From: Cylindrodendrum hubeiense
Lineage: Eukaryota; Ascomycota; Sordariomycetes; Hypocreales; Nectriaceae
Assembly: GCA_014621425.1 (NCBI GenBank)
Contig: JAANBB010000013.1
Location: 248,001-312,000, forward strand
Direction: 5' to 3'
DNA length: 64,000 nucleotides
Part shown: positions 34,625 to 43,955 of the stretch, piece by piece
Layout of the letters: every line of letters starts with the position of its first letter
Position numbering within the stretch: position 1 is the stretch's first letter
Notes under the pieces: generated by a model
The model's database searches: none
Told to the model about the DNA's origin: nothing
The model's input: the letters and a program-made list of their open reading frames with translations, nothing else
Translations under genes and position numbers: made by a program

Positions 34625-35083
34625 TTAATAACTAATCATAGCAGTGCACTTTATCTCGACCAACAGCACCTTGTTTGGCAGCTCCCTGACCCCAATTGTT
34701 GTCCTTGCTGGGGCAGTGGCTCGATCTGGCCAGACTTTGTTCCACTCATCATTCATTCCAGAATAGCAGCCATCGACATCGGTCAAGAAGACGGTGGCGT
34801 CAACGACGTTGTGAATTCCACCTTTGCCCTCTGTAGCGCCCTGGAGAACAAGGTCGATGTTACGTAGAACTGCTGCCGTTTGTTCGCGGACATCTAGTGT
34901 CACATTTCCATCATCGTGTTTAGTCACGCCTTCGTGTGTTCCATCGCCACGTCGAGACGATATGCCGGATACGTGAATGATTTTTTGGGTTGCGGAGATG
35001 GGGATTATGCGGGCATGCGGGTAATTGGCGAGCCCTTGCGCCTTGTTTTGCTGAAGGAAGTAGGGTTGCCCGATGGAAGCCAT
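34625..35083 (-). CDS. RidA-family protein, probable 2-aminomuconate deaminase
   Basis: An intronless gene of 152 aa, from ATG 35083; longer in-frame starts upstream add a low-complexity extension without family similarity. The RidA/YjgF fold is clear: NYPHARIIPISATQKIIHVSGISSRRGDGT, REQTAAVLRNIDLVLQGA, VDATVFLTDVDGCYSGMN, and APARTTIGVRELPNKVLLVEI with the anion-binding Arg. Family members in bacterial 2-aminophenol and 3-hydroxyanthranilate pathways hydrolyse 2-aminomuconate to 4-oxalocrotonate and ammonia, and the gene order here supports that role over the general 2-iminopropanoate deaminase (inference). Its upstream region has two GATAGC cores and a CGG-rich tandem repeat. Confidence 0.8.
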   Translation of the reverse strand: MASIGQPYFLQQNKAQGLANYPHARIIPISATQKIIHVSGISSRRGDGTHEGVTKHDDGNVTLDVREQTAAVLRNIDLVLQGATEGKGGIHNVVDATVFLTDVDGCYSGMNDEWNKVWPDRATAPARTTIGVRELPNKVLLVEIKCTAMISY

Positions 35084-35340
35084 TCCGGGTAAAATGGATA
35101 AATGGTGTTGAATGGTGGGTATGATACGAGTGTCAAGACGAGGTTGTTGATACAATCTTTCTGCTGTCCTTCCTGTGCAGGGTCTTGGATTATCAACAGG
35201 TACTGAACCAGAGTCCCGCTCTCGCCTCAATATCCGAGTGGGACGGATCAATCCGAGCGTAGTTCTGGCTAGATACTTGCAGATTGGTCTGAGAAGACGT
35301 GCTCGTCTGTGAAATGCAATCGGATCAGAACACAGCACCC

Positions 35341-35432
35341 GCTATCGGACCGGATGCGGGTCGCGGTCCGGTCGGCGGCTACGGTCCGGTCGGAGGTTGC
35401 GGCCCGCTCCCTCCCAAGCCGCCACTGATAGC
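35341..35432. promoter_or_regulatory. CGG-rich repeat region upstream of the RidA-like gene
   Basis: An 18-bp tandem repeat occurs at 35364-35381 and 35382-35399 (15 of 18 identical), each unit starting CGGTCCGGTCGG. It is bracketed by GCTATC at 35341-35346 and GATAGC at 35427-35432. CGG triplets are the usual contacts of Zn2Cys6 proteins (family knowledge). The element lies about 260-350 bp upstream of the RidA-like start. Confidence 0.6.
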
Positions 35433-35932
35433 GGATGCTCGGATCTTTCCTTTACTAAGCGGTGGACTATCTCCATAATCTCGGTACGGTGTTCCCGGAA
35501 ACCATGTATCGCACTTACTCTGAGCGCTCAATCTCACCCCTTGTCCAGGCTAGTTCTGCATTTTTACAGCATTTAAAACATGAAGCTCTCCGTGAAAATT
35601 GTTTTCTGAGCTTGGCGGGGCCAGATCAACCAAGAAGTGGGGCATTCGACTCAAAGTGTTGACACTCCCCAAGAAGGGATAGCTCCGGCAAATGTATCGT
35701 CGAAGTCGTCATTGACCAGGTACGGCTCAATACGATTTCAGGCCAGGGCGGTGTACCTTGGGTGGTTACATGTGAGAGGTTATATGGCCCCACCCGGACC
35801 GAGGATGGTCATGATACTCAGTCGGTTCAATTGCACTTGAGCTTTAGTCTATGAGACGATTCTTAGTTCACATGAATCCTGGTCCAAAAACTTCATCCGA
35901 TCAGACAGAGCCGCGGTACCTACCCTGACACC

Positions 35933-36496
35933 ATGCTTCCAGCCTCAGAAAGAAAATTCGTTGGAGTTCATACACGTTTTTGGAACGCGCACGAGTCAGA
36001 GGTGGGACACCTTTCGAAACAAGGGCAAAGGATGCTCAAAAAGGGCCGGGACCTGAGACGTAGAGCGACACTCAACCGAAAACGAAACATGCCCAAGAGG
36101 AGACGAGACACAGAGATAAAGCACCTGGATAACATCCATGATAAGATCGATCAAACCCATATTTCATCACAACGGGCATATCAAAGTCCTCCTCAAGACT
36201 CAAGTTCCGATGATCTCTCAATATCTGACTTGTTGAAAACCAACCAGCTGGGCTCTGAGACGGAATTTCTTCACCACCTCGCAGCAACCGAAAGCGAACA
36301 AGACACTCTTCTCAATTTATTCTGCACAGCTGAAGAAGAACCTGGGACTCAAACTTCTCAGGACAAAGTCCAGTCATTGAACAAGCAATATTATGGAGCT
36401 GAGCACCAGGAATCGCTACATACACAGCCCAACGAGGGGGAAAATACTGAATTTGAGGATTGGGTCTGGGATGGTTTTTATCAACTTTACTGCTGA
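35933..36496 (+). CDS. Hypothetical basic/acidic protein, possibly regulator-derived
   Basis: A single frame of 187 aa on the opposite strand to its neighbours. Residues 25-65 are very basic (MLKKGRDLRRRATLNRKRNM followed by PKRRRDTEIKHL), weakly like a bZIP basic region followed by a helix. The rest is acidic and Gln/Ser-rich and ends EDWVWDGFYQLYC, like the activating tail of a transcription factor. I do not recognise a family. It converges on the pathway regulator, ending 90 bp from its stop. It could be a real short regulator, a remnant of one, or a chance frame. Confidence 0.35.
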   Translation: MLPASERKFVGVHTRFWNAHESEVGHLSKQGQRMLKKGRDLRRRATLNRKRNMPKRRRDTEIKHLDNIHDKIDQTHISSQRAYQSPPQDSSSDDLSISDLLKTNQLGSETEFLHHLAATESEQDTLLNLFCTAEEEPGTQTSQDKVQSLNKQYYGAEHQESLHTQPNEGENTEFEDWVWDGFYQLYC

Positions 36497-36586
36497 ATCC
36501 ATGTGTTTTCAAACCTTGACCACCAACTACAGACCATCGACGACCATTCTTTCCATTGAAATGTGTAGTGCGGGCAATTTCCAGTC

Positions 36587-39362
36587 TTAGTAAGATGGAC
36601 CTCCCCAAAAGGAAGTAGGCATGGCTGGCATGTCGAACAAATCATCAGAGACGAACATATCTCCTCCGAGACTCCCCTGAAGAAGTTGGTCAAAACCACT
36701 GCAGTGGTCAACAGCCTCTGCTAGATTTCCTTCCAGATCCCAATCCCTTTGCAAACTATTGCCACGGGACACTTTATCCTGAAATACTGATTGCTCCGTG
36801 CTCGGTAGTTTGGTGGCGGTCCCTGCCAGGCGGTCCCAATCACCAATCTCAGAATTCGCTTCCCCCTGCAATGAAGATCCTGCTTTCTCGCTCTCAGTTG
36901 TATCATTAGCCTGCCTTTGTCTTTTTAGCGGCCTAGGGTCCCCAGGCCAGCCTGCGTCGTCTATAGGAGGGTTATGCACCCTCTTAGTCGAGTTGTTTAG
37001 TTTGCTCATTGAGTGCGTAAAGGTATCCTCCACATGTGAAAAGTTGCAAACCCCCCTCTTGTAAAAGCCCTGGTGAACCAGGATGGCAAAGTCAATGTAC
37101 TCCTTTATTATTCTTTGGCACTTGATGGCTCCACTCCACGTTGCCTCGAGCTTCTCCAACCCCGCCAGAGCAAGCTTTGTGTTCTTCAATGCACTATCAA
37201 AACATGTGCTGTCGTCTGAGCCTCTACTGCGCTGCAACTGGATCATTGCGCAGACAAACAGACTCTGACCATGCAAGACGTGATAGTGCCCTCTAGGCAC
37301 AGATTCTAGAAATTTGGCCGAGCCTCGAATGCATAGGCTTGAGGCGTTTGCACATCTGGACATTGCTTCGGTGCAATCTATCGGCGATTTTCGGTGCGGA
37401 TGAGGCATAAATGACCGATAAAGCTCAACCATGGCTAGATGATAGGTTGAGAGACACAGTTGGGCACCAATCAGTAGCTTTCCGTGATTGGCTCTCTTAA
37501 CCACCTGTGGTACCTTCTCGGTGGCCCATGTTTGTAGTGAGAGATGTAGTTGACGGACCTTGTCGCGTAGTTCTTCAGCACTCGTGGATTTGCGCCAGCG
37601 TTTTGCGTTTCTGACCGAATTGACTACCTTGTGTATGTTGCCCATTATGTCATAGAGTTGGACAAGGGCAGGAAGTGCACTAGCCTCGGCTTCGGGTCCC
37701 TGGCTGATGGTGTTGACCTCTGAGGGGAGCTCAACGTCGCAGTCTTCCGGGTCAATCATTACTGGTCGTCCAAGGGCGAAGCTCAATTGCTTGTCGAGGA
37801 GGTACAAGCACCACCAAATCAAACGACGGTTGTTGCGCTCATTTGGTGGCAGTCTAAGACGTTCTGGAGACCTCTTGCATCAATGTTAGTCCTCTACTCA
37901 TAATTCATAAACCTGCGGAGTTGATTCTCACATGTAGCCCAATGTCTTGACCTGCTCTTATTGCTCTTCCCGTAAGTATCCAAGCCTCGGCTTGACTTCC
38001 AGTCGCTGAAAGGTACAAGCTTAGCAATACATCAGCGACGACGATGTCCTGTGGATCGCCTCTCTTGTAGCCTCGGGTATCTGGACCACAGCTGGCAAAC
38101 CATTGGCTTAGATTATAGAGGTCTGGCCCAGCAGTTGTGTCGGAGTATCGGCTGTCTCGGAAGTGCTGAGTTGAAGGCATCAGCGGCAAAGCAGCTGCGA
38201 GCGCTGCAAAGAATACTGCGGCATGGCCAGCATCGACAATACTAGCCTCACGAAGGCTGTTGTATATGGCCCGTAAGTCGGTAATTGATATGACAGGGAA
38301 GATCGTTTCCACCTCTTCAGCGAAGACTTTGAAAAGCACGTCAACCATTTCGGGGGACGGAAGCTCCCAATCTTTACTGCTCGGGATGGAAGAAGTAGTG
38401 ACATGATCAACGGTGGAGGTAGGGTCAGTACACAACTCGTTTTCCTCGACAAATCCTTTCATCCGTAAGCTTTCGGAAATATGGCGATGTAGCCCAGAGC
38501 ATCTATCAATAACAAAGCCTGTTGACCCGATGCCTACGTATCTTATCCTAGTAAGCTTCTGCAAGGCAACATGTCGGACGAAACTAACCTTAAGCCTTTC
38601 ACATCCTTGAGGAGCTGGCCATACTCGTCTGCGTAGCAGCATATGTGTGAAACATTTGTCACATTACTGCCTCCATAAATGACGTCGTCCTGTTGCTCGG
38701 GAATTTTGTGCTTCAATTTGGCGGTGCTTATAGCACTAGGTTCATTTAAAAATATCGCCTGCTGCGTGCTTTGGACGGGGGGTGATGCCAGGGTCTGGGT
38801 GTTTGCGACAATGTCGAGTTGTTCGGCCTCGGTCTCACTGACACAATTGGCTTGCCCATTCTCTTCTTCTCCATTTCCAGCGTCAGTGCCCTGCACCGTC
38901 TGGTGGCTTGTGCTAATCTGGTCAGAAAGCTTTTGTAGCATGAGCCAAATGGATTCTATAGCGCCTCCACATTTTTGCTCTATTGATGCAATTCGATGTT
39001 CGAGGCTTTGAACCCTATCATGATGCACTTAGCAATCATCACTGTCCAGATCATATAGTGTAGTCTCACGTGTTTCCCGTGTTTCCGGTCATTTGCAGGC
39101 TTTGATCGGCCTCGAAGTATTCACAGCCAACCCCAAAAGCTTTACATCTCTGACATGGATCTTCCCCACTGCATTTCAATTTCTTTTTTCGACAGCTTTC
39201 GCAAGCCTGCCGCACTCGCTGCCTCTCATTTGGCGGATGATGGATATCGGGCAGGGCGGGCATTGATGAACTGCTGCGGCAAATATTCTTGGGCATAGCT
39301 CTCTTGCTAGTATTTGCCATCATGACTTCGTGTTGATGACAGAAGACCCAATGACGCAACAA
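36587..39362 (-). CDS. Zn(II)2Cys6 transcription factor of the 3-hydroxyanthranilate cluster
   Basis: Four exons (39070-39362, 38589-39014, 37932-38547, 36587-37873) with introns of 55, 41 and 58 nt give up to 873 aa; ATG 39323 is an alternative start. The zinc cluster CESCRKKKLKCSGEDPCQRCKAFGVGC is followed by a coiled-coil linker (RVQSLEHRIASIEQKC). The fungal-specific middle homology domain includes FPVISITDLRAIYNSLREA, GRAIRAGQDIGLH and RRLIWWCLYLLDKQLSFALGRP, the last bridged by a splice. The C-terminus is Ser/Asp-rich. It is nuclear. Position beside the catabolic genes and shared GATAGC cores in its own promoter and theirs suggest it is the pathway regulator and autoregulated (inference). 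Confidence 0.85.
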
Positions 39363-39899
39363 TCAATTCAACTGACTGTATCTCGGAAGGTATTCAAGCT
39401 CTAACCGTCTTCCCATGTCATATTGGAGCTTATCAGTATTTTGATTCGTGGCGAGTGATCCGAAGGGAGATAGCCGACATCCGCAGCATCGGGCCGTCAT
39501 CCGGCGGAAGATAGCCGCAATCAGACGGAACTTCGGATATCAGATCGCCAACCGGCCCCACTCTTCCGTACCTTGCTTCCGCATAGTTCACAGTCAAATC
39601 GCTCTTTGGTTTGAACTTGGCATCCCTAGTTGACCAAATAGGGCACATCGATTAAACTCTGCTAAATGGAACTTGCGGGTTTACTGGCTCATTAAGCAGA
39701 CTGGGCTGTAATGCGGAGCAACTCGACTGTTGCATGAGATTCCCAAGTGTCTATGTATTAAAGCTACACAGCCAGCATCATATATCAGAGGGAGAACCTT
39801 GAGCAAGGTAACAAAGTATTAAAATTTGATGCAGTCACTAGCGTGATAGTTATCAGGACATAATTAGAATATGACTCCTTGCGAACAAATAACCTCCGG
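39363..39899. promoter_or_regulatory. Promoter of the cluster regulator
   Basis: It contains GATAGC at 39469-39474 and 39510-39515, each followed by CG, 41 bp apart, with CGG and CCG triplets between and after them (ATCCGGCGG, AGACGG). This lies about 110-150 bp upstream of the regulator's start. The right part is the 3' flank of the sulfotransferase-like gene. Confidence 0.55.
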
Positions 39900-40742
39900 T
39901 TATGACATATATCCCTTTGTTCGGGCAAGCCAAATGCCACCCATAAGCCCTGTTCCTGCTACTCCAACAGAAGTTGTTAGTTTGAGAGCTCCTCCTAGGA
40001 TTGCGAGAAAATGAAGCCTGCGGAACTCATTTCGAAAGACACGCCCCTCATTCAGACGTGGAAACGGCACGCTCGGAACTTCTTTGCCCAGGAATTTGCA
40101 GAGTGGTTCCCAGTCCAAGTCCTTCAGATGCAGCTCCAGTAGTCGTTCAGCGGGCACCATACGGCGTACGGCGTCGTAGTGGCGGTCATAGCCGGCGCGC
40201 ATAACTTGGCGATTGTTCGTCTTGCGCAGGTCGCAGACGCCCAAGAGTCCCATGTACAGCTTCCGTGTGATCTGACTGATATAAATCCCCAGCAGCGGCT
40301 CCATGAAGTTTCCGCTCAGCCAGGCGAGAAAACCATCAGATGAGGGGCGAACGAGCGTATTCAAGAAACTATCAGCCCAGCTATCAAAGTCTCGGTGGAC
40401 AAGAACGATGCGCGCCTCTGGATATGCCTTGAGCAGAGGTTCAGCAAACGGCGCGACGTCGGTTAGGGCCTCGCAAGGGCCAAAGTAAGCGTCCCAGTCC
40501 TCGCGTGCCCAGGTGTGGCCTGTGTATGAAGGCAAGCACGGAATGTTGGCATCAGCCGCAGCGCCAAGGCCTACCCATTTCTCTGGGGATCTTGCCATGG
40601 AGGACGAATGGAAGACATCGCGGTATCCAAGGATATTGAGGGCTTCTTGTAGGGAGTTTGAACCGGTACGGAAGAAGCCCAGAGAGATGACTTGCTTGGG
40701 GCGCACAGGCCCAGAAGTGAATGGGACGAAACTCATCGGCAT
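39900..40742 (-). CDS. P-loop sulfotransferase-like protein
   Basis: An intronless gene of 280 aa. The N-terminal P-loop is VISLGFFRTGSNSLQEALNILGY, the 5'-phosphosulfate-binding type of the Sulfotransfer_4 family; the downstream ARIVLVHRDFDSWADSF gives the conserved Arg/Ser region that binds the 3'-phosphate. These fungal proteins are common but their acceptors are unknown, and database names such as NAD-dependent epimerase are misleading. A hydrophobic C-terminal segment (FLAILGGALKLTTSVGVAG followed by TGLMGGIWLA) could anchor it in a membrane. It stands between two regulators and has no obvious pathway partner. Confidence 0.75.
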   Translation of the reverse strand: MPMSFVPFTSGPVRPKQVISLGFFRTGSNSLQEALNILGYRDVFHSSSMARSPEKWVGLGAAADANIPCLPSYTGHTWAREDWDAYFGPCEALTDVAPFAEPLLKAYPEARIVLVHRDFDSWADSFLNTLVRPSSDGFLAWLSGNFMEPLLGIYISQITRKLYMGLLGVCDLRKTNNRQVMRAGYDRHYDAVRRMVPAERLLELHLKDLDWEPLCKFLGKEVPSVPFPRLNEGRVFRNEFRRLHFLAILGGALKLTTSVGVAGTGLMGGIWLARTKGYMS

Positions 40743-41091
40743 ATCACTGAGATAGCGAAGAGTCTGGCCTCTATTGATACTGCATGTGTTTTATTGAACA
40801 CATCATCGCAGATTCAGCCCAACTAAAGACGGAATGTGCCTTTATATCTAGAAATGACACCGAGTCTGACGTCAGACCTAAGATACCTATTCCACTCAAA
40901 AGTAAGACAAACGATACGTATTTCAGCCCACGGCGGCATGATCCAAGCGGTCACCTGAGGCAGAATGTACTAAAATGTGGACGTGGCGCTCAGAGCTGAA
41001 CTTGTAGATGTCTCGCTTATACCAGAGGACAGGGACATGCCGACAAATAAGTAAGCAAAGGGGCTTGGTATTGTACATCCTACCCAAACAC
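40743..41091. other. Intergenic, sulfotransferase-like promoter
   Basis: No gene is seen. It is upstream of the sulfotransferase-like gene and downstream of the next regulator's stop. Confidence 0.4.
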
Positions 41092-43387
41092 CTATAAATC
41101 TGCCGGATTTCCAGGATTGAAAAATCTTTCGAAGCTGTTGAATGAATCCACCGACAGCGCCCAGTCCATAAACTGGCCGAACCCATCCTGTTGACTAGGG
41201 TCAAGCCAAGCCAGCCCGTCGCCGTTGCTATTGATGCTGTCCAAAACTAATGTGGCCGGTTGCACGTCATTCCCTCCCGCAGTAGATGTGATGCCACTGC
41301 CGAGCCGCCCGGCGAGAATATCCGCCTTGGCCATCAAGTCCCTCGTTATCGCAGCCGCGTCGGCACTGACGGCAAAGTTGGCCCCGAAGATGTCAAAGAC
41401 AGCAACGGCCTTGTCCAACGCCTGGCGCGCCTTGAGCGTGGCCTGGTGGATTGGATACGCAAGCACGAAGCCGACGAGCGTAATGGCCGTATTCCACTGC
41501 ATGCTGAAATACTCGGACCAGCCGCTCATCAGGTCCGACTCGGTGATGACTTGGTGCATTATCAGCGTAAAAGACACGGCGTGGTCGACGCAGGTGGCGG
41601 CGTGGCGCTCCCCAACGGGTGTGTAGGTGCCCGGGTGAGAATAAAAGGTGATGAAGGGGCGGGTGAGGTTGACGAGCACGTTGTGGTATGTCAGCTCGAG
41701 GCATACGCGCTGACGCTGGAGCCACGTTGGCGCGAGGGCGTCAATCTCGACAGCCAAGCAGCTCGTAGAAAAGGGCTGCCCGCCACCGCGACGCTGCATC
41801 TTCAACTCAACGGGGACCTTGTCGACCCAGGCCTTCATGGCAGGGATTGTAGTGGCCAAGAGCTTGGCACACACTTCGACTGCGTTGGGATCCGTGTAGA
41901 TGCACGAGAGGCCGTTTCGGCTTATCACCTCGCCGAACCGAGTCCACAGCGTGTCGTGGATGTTGATCATGGTTAGGAATAGCTGCTGGTTCTGAATGGC
42001 GTAGGTGAGCCACGTAACATTAGGCCCGTAAGACCCAAGAGTCGCGCCGTTGTAGGACGCGGCTTCGGCATCGTCGGAAAGCATCGTCACCGTCACCTGT
42101 GACCCATCGATCAGGAATGGACGTCCCAGCTTGGAGGAAATCTTGGCGTCCATGGTCCATAGCATCCACCAGATGCGCTTGCGCAGTTCGCGCTCGCCCC
42201 GAGGCATGTCCACGGGAGGCTCGACGTGCAGACCCAGGACTTGGGCGGTGCGAATGGCCTGGGCTGTGATGATGTGGCTCATGTTCTGGAACGATGCGCA
42301 GCATAGATAGACGGTGGCGAAGATGTAGCTTTGCACCGTCGTCATCGAGGGGCTCTCGAGGTCGGCCATGAGCAGAGACTGTGATCGTCGATAATACCAC
42401 CGTCCTGCAATAGTAGCGTCTTCTGGAGATGCGCCGCCGCTCGGCGAGTTGGTCGCAGCATGAGGAATGTACGCATACCCGTACTGCAAGCACAGCGCGA
42501 GGACAATGTCGACAAGAGGAGACTGCTTTCGGCATTGGCGGGAAGGCTCCCACAGCGAGGCATAGTGTTTCCGGAACTCAACTTCGTCGATGATGGGCAA
42601 GATGCAGTGGTAGCCTTCCCAGAATAGCCGGAGCAGAGACTCTTCCTGCGGGCGCGTCATGAACCGCGCGCGTTCGATACCGGCTGCCGTCGGATCTTCA
42701 ACGTCGTCCCTCGCGTCCGCGGCAAGATGAACCGTCTTGCTGGGGGCGCGAAGCTGCATCGAGTCGTCCGCACACGGTTGTTGAAGCGCCTTGCCGAGAA
42801 AGCCCCCGATGCGACTGACGAAGTAGAAGGATGAGGCGGCGCCGTAGTAAGAGGGCTGGTCGGACCGTGCCGTGTCGACGTAGATGCCCTTCCATTGGGG
42901 CTTCGACGTGGAGGAGAACGTCGGCAGTGATAAAATCTGCGATGAGGCGCCTTGCAGTGAGACTTGTGTATCAAATCCTGGGCTCGAAAAGTTGGACGTG
43001 TGATCGGGTGTGGGCATCGAGGCTCGGTCGGCCGACGAGAGCAGTTGGGCCTCCAGCTCTCTCACGCGCTGCTTCAATCTCTCAACCTCCCTGCGTAGAC
43101 GGCGTCTTAGAACACATCCTCGGTTTTAAATAGACCTCATACCTCAGCGCCTGCGGCAACGTCCTCGGCTCATCGTCAACCCCCTTGTGCGTGCACTGCG
43201 CATTTCGCTGGCGACAGGCCTTGCACGGCTGAGCGTTGTCGCATCTGATCTTTCTCGCCCGGCACCAGTCGCAAGCCCGTGAGACCTGTTTGCGAGCTCG
43301 TCGAATCGAAACCTGTGCCTCGTCTGTCCCCACCGGTGGAGGAGACAGCTGGGTATTAGGGGTCGTCATGACTCCGTTGATGCGCAT
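41092..43387 (-). CDS. Zn(II)2Cys6 transcription factor next to OYE and GFA genes
   Basis: Two exons, 43143-43387 and 41092-43090, around a 52-nt intron (GTATGA..GCAG), give 747 aa; ATG 43369 is an alternative start. The zinc cluster is CDWCRARKIRCDNAQPCKAC followed by RQRNAQC. The splice creates a leucine-rich dimerisation helix, REVERLKQRVRELEAQLL. The middle homology domain shows LLRLFWEGYHCILPIIDEVEF, ATVYLCCASFQNMSH and LRKRIWWMLWTMDAKISSKLGRP, as in xylanolytic/XlnR-like and other fungal regulators. Its upstream region carries six CGGAG copies, and the same pentamer is dense upstream of the OYE and GFA genes, which suggests auto- and cross-regulation (inference). Codon use is GC-rich. 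Confidence 0.85.
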
Positions 43388-43955
43388 TCAAAGCAGGCCG
43401 TTGCGGAGGACGGTGCGGAGCTTCGGCCCGGAGAATTGGAAGAGGGAAAAGCAAAAATGAGAGGGAAAATGCGGGGTGTCGGACGGAGTTGCGGAGTTGT
43501 CGCTTTATCAGCTGTGATTACGGAGTACGCAGAGACGCAAATAACACTGCAAAGACGTCATGTCAGACGTCACCTTTAGCGTACCACGCCACTGAAATCT
43601 CTACAGCCGGCCATTCCTCTTCCATCACATGTCATCTCACTGGCCGTGTGGTTACACTGATACAGACCGGCAGATCTACAGTCTGTATCAATGGTGGGGC
43701 GGCAATCATTTGAGTTCTCACTTCACCACGTTGTTCTAGCGCCGCACATCTTTGTTCCATCGTATTGCTTGCATTTCTCGCCATTCTGGGGGACTTGGCG
43801 AGACCAGCATCACAGACAAGGATCATAGTCAATAACACCGCGACATGGATTGTAATAAAAAAATTGTTGTATATCTATACGCCTTTTTCCTCTTGTCTAT
43901 GTATTGACCACATTAAATATCAACCTTATAAACTCCAAACTCAAGCCAGCCAGCC
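43388..43955. promoter_or_regulatory. Promoter of the Zn2Cys6 gene: CGGAG array, CRE-like pair, palindrome
   Basis: CGGAG occurs at 43404, 43416, 43429, 43484, 43492 and 43521, six times in 122 bp. Two AGACGTCA copies lie at 43553-43560 and 43565-43572, like bZIP CRE sites. A perfect 10-bp inverted repeat, TGATACAGAC at 43658-43667 and GTCTGTATCA at 43681-43690, has a 13-bp spacer. The far right is the 3' flank of the OYE gene. Confidence 0.6.

Noticed and set aside
41260..41976. 238-aa plus-strand frame inside the Zn2Cys6 gene
   Set aside because: It is a mirror frame of a GC-rich coding region and has no independent features.
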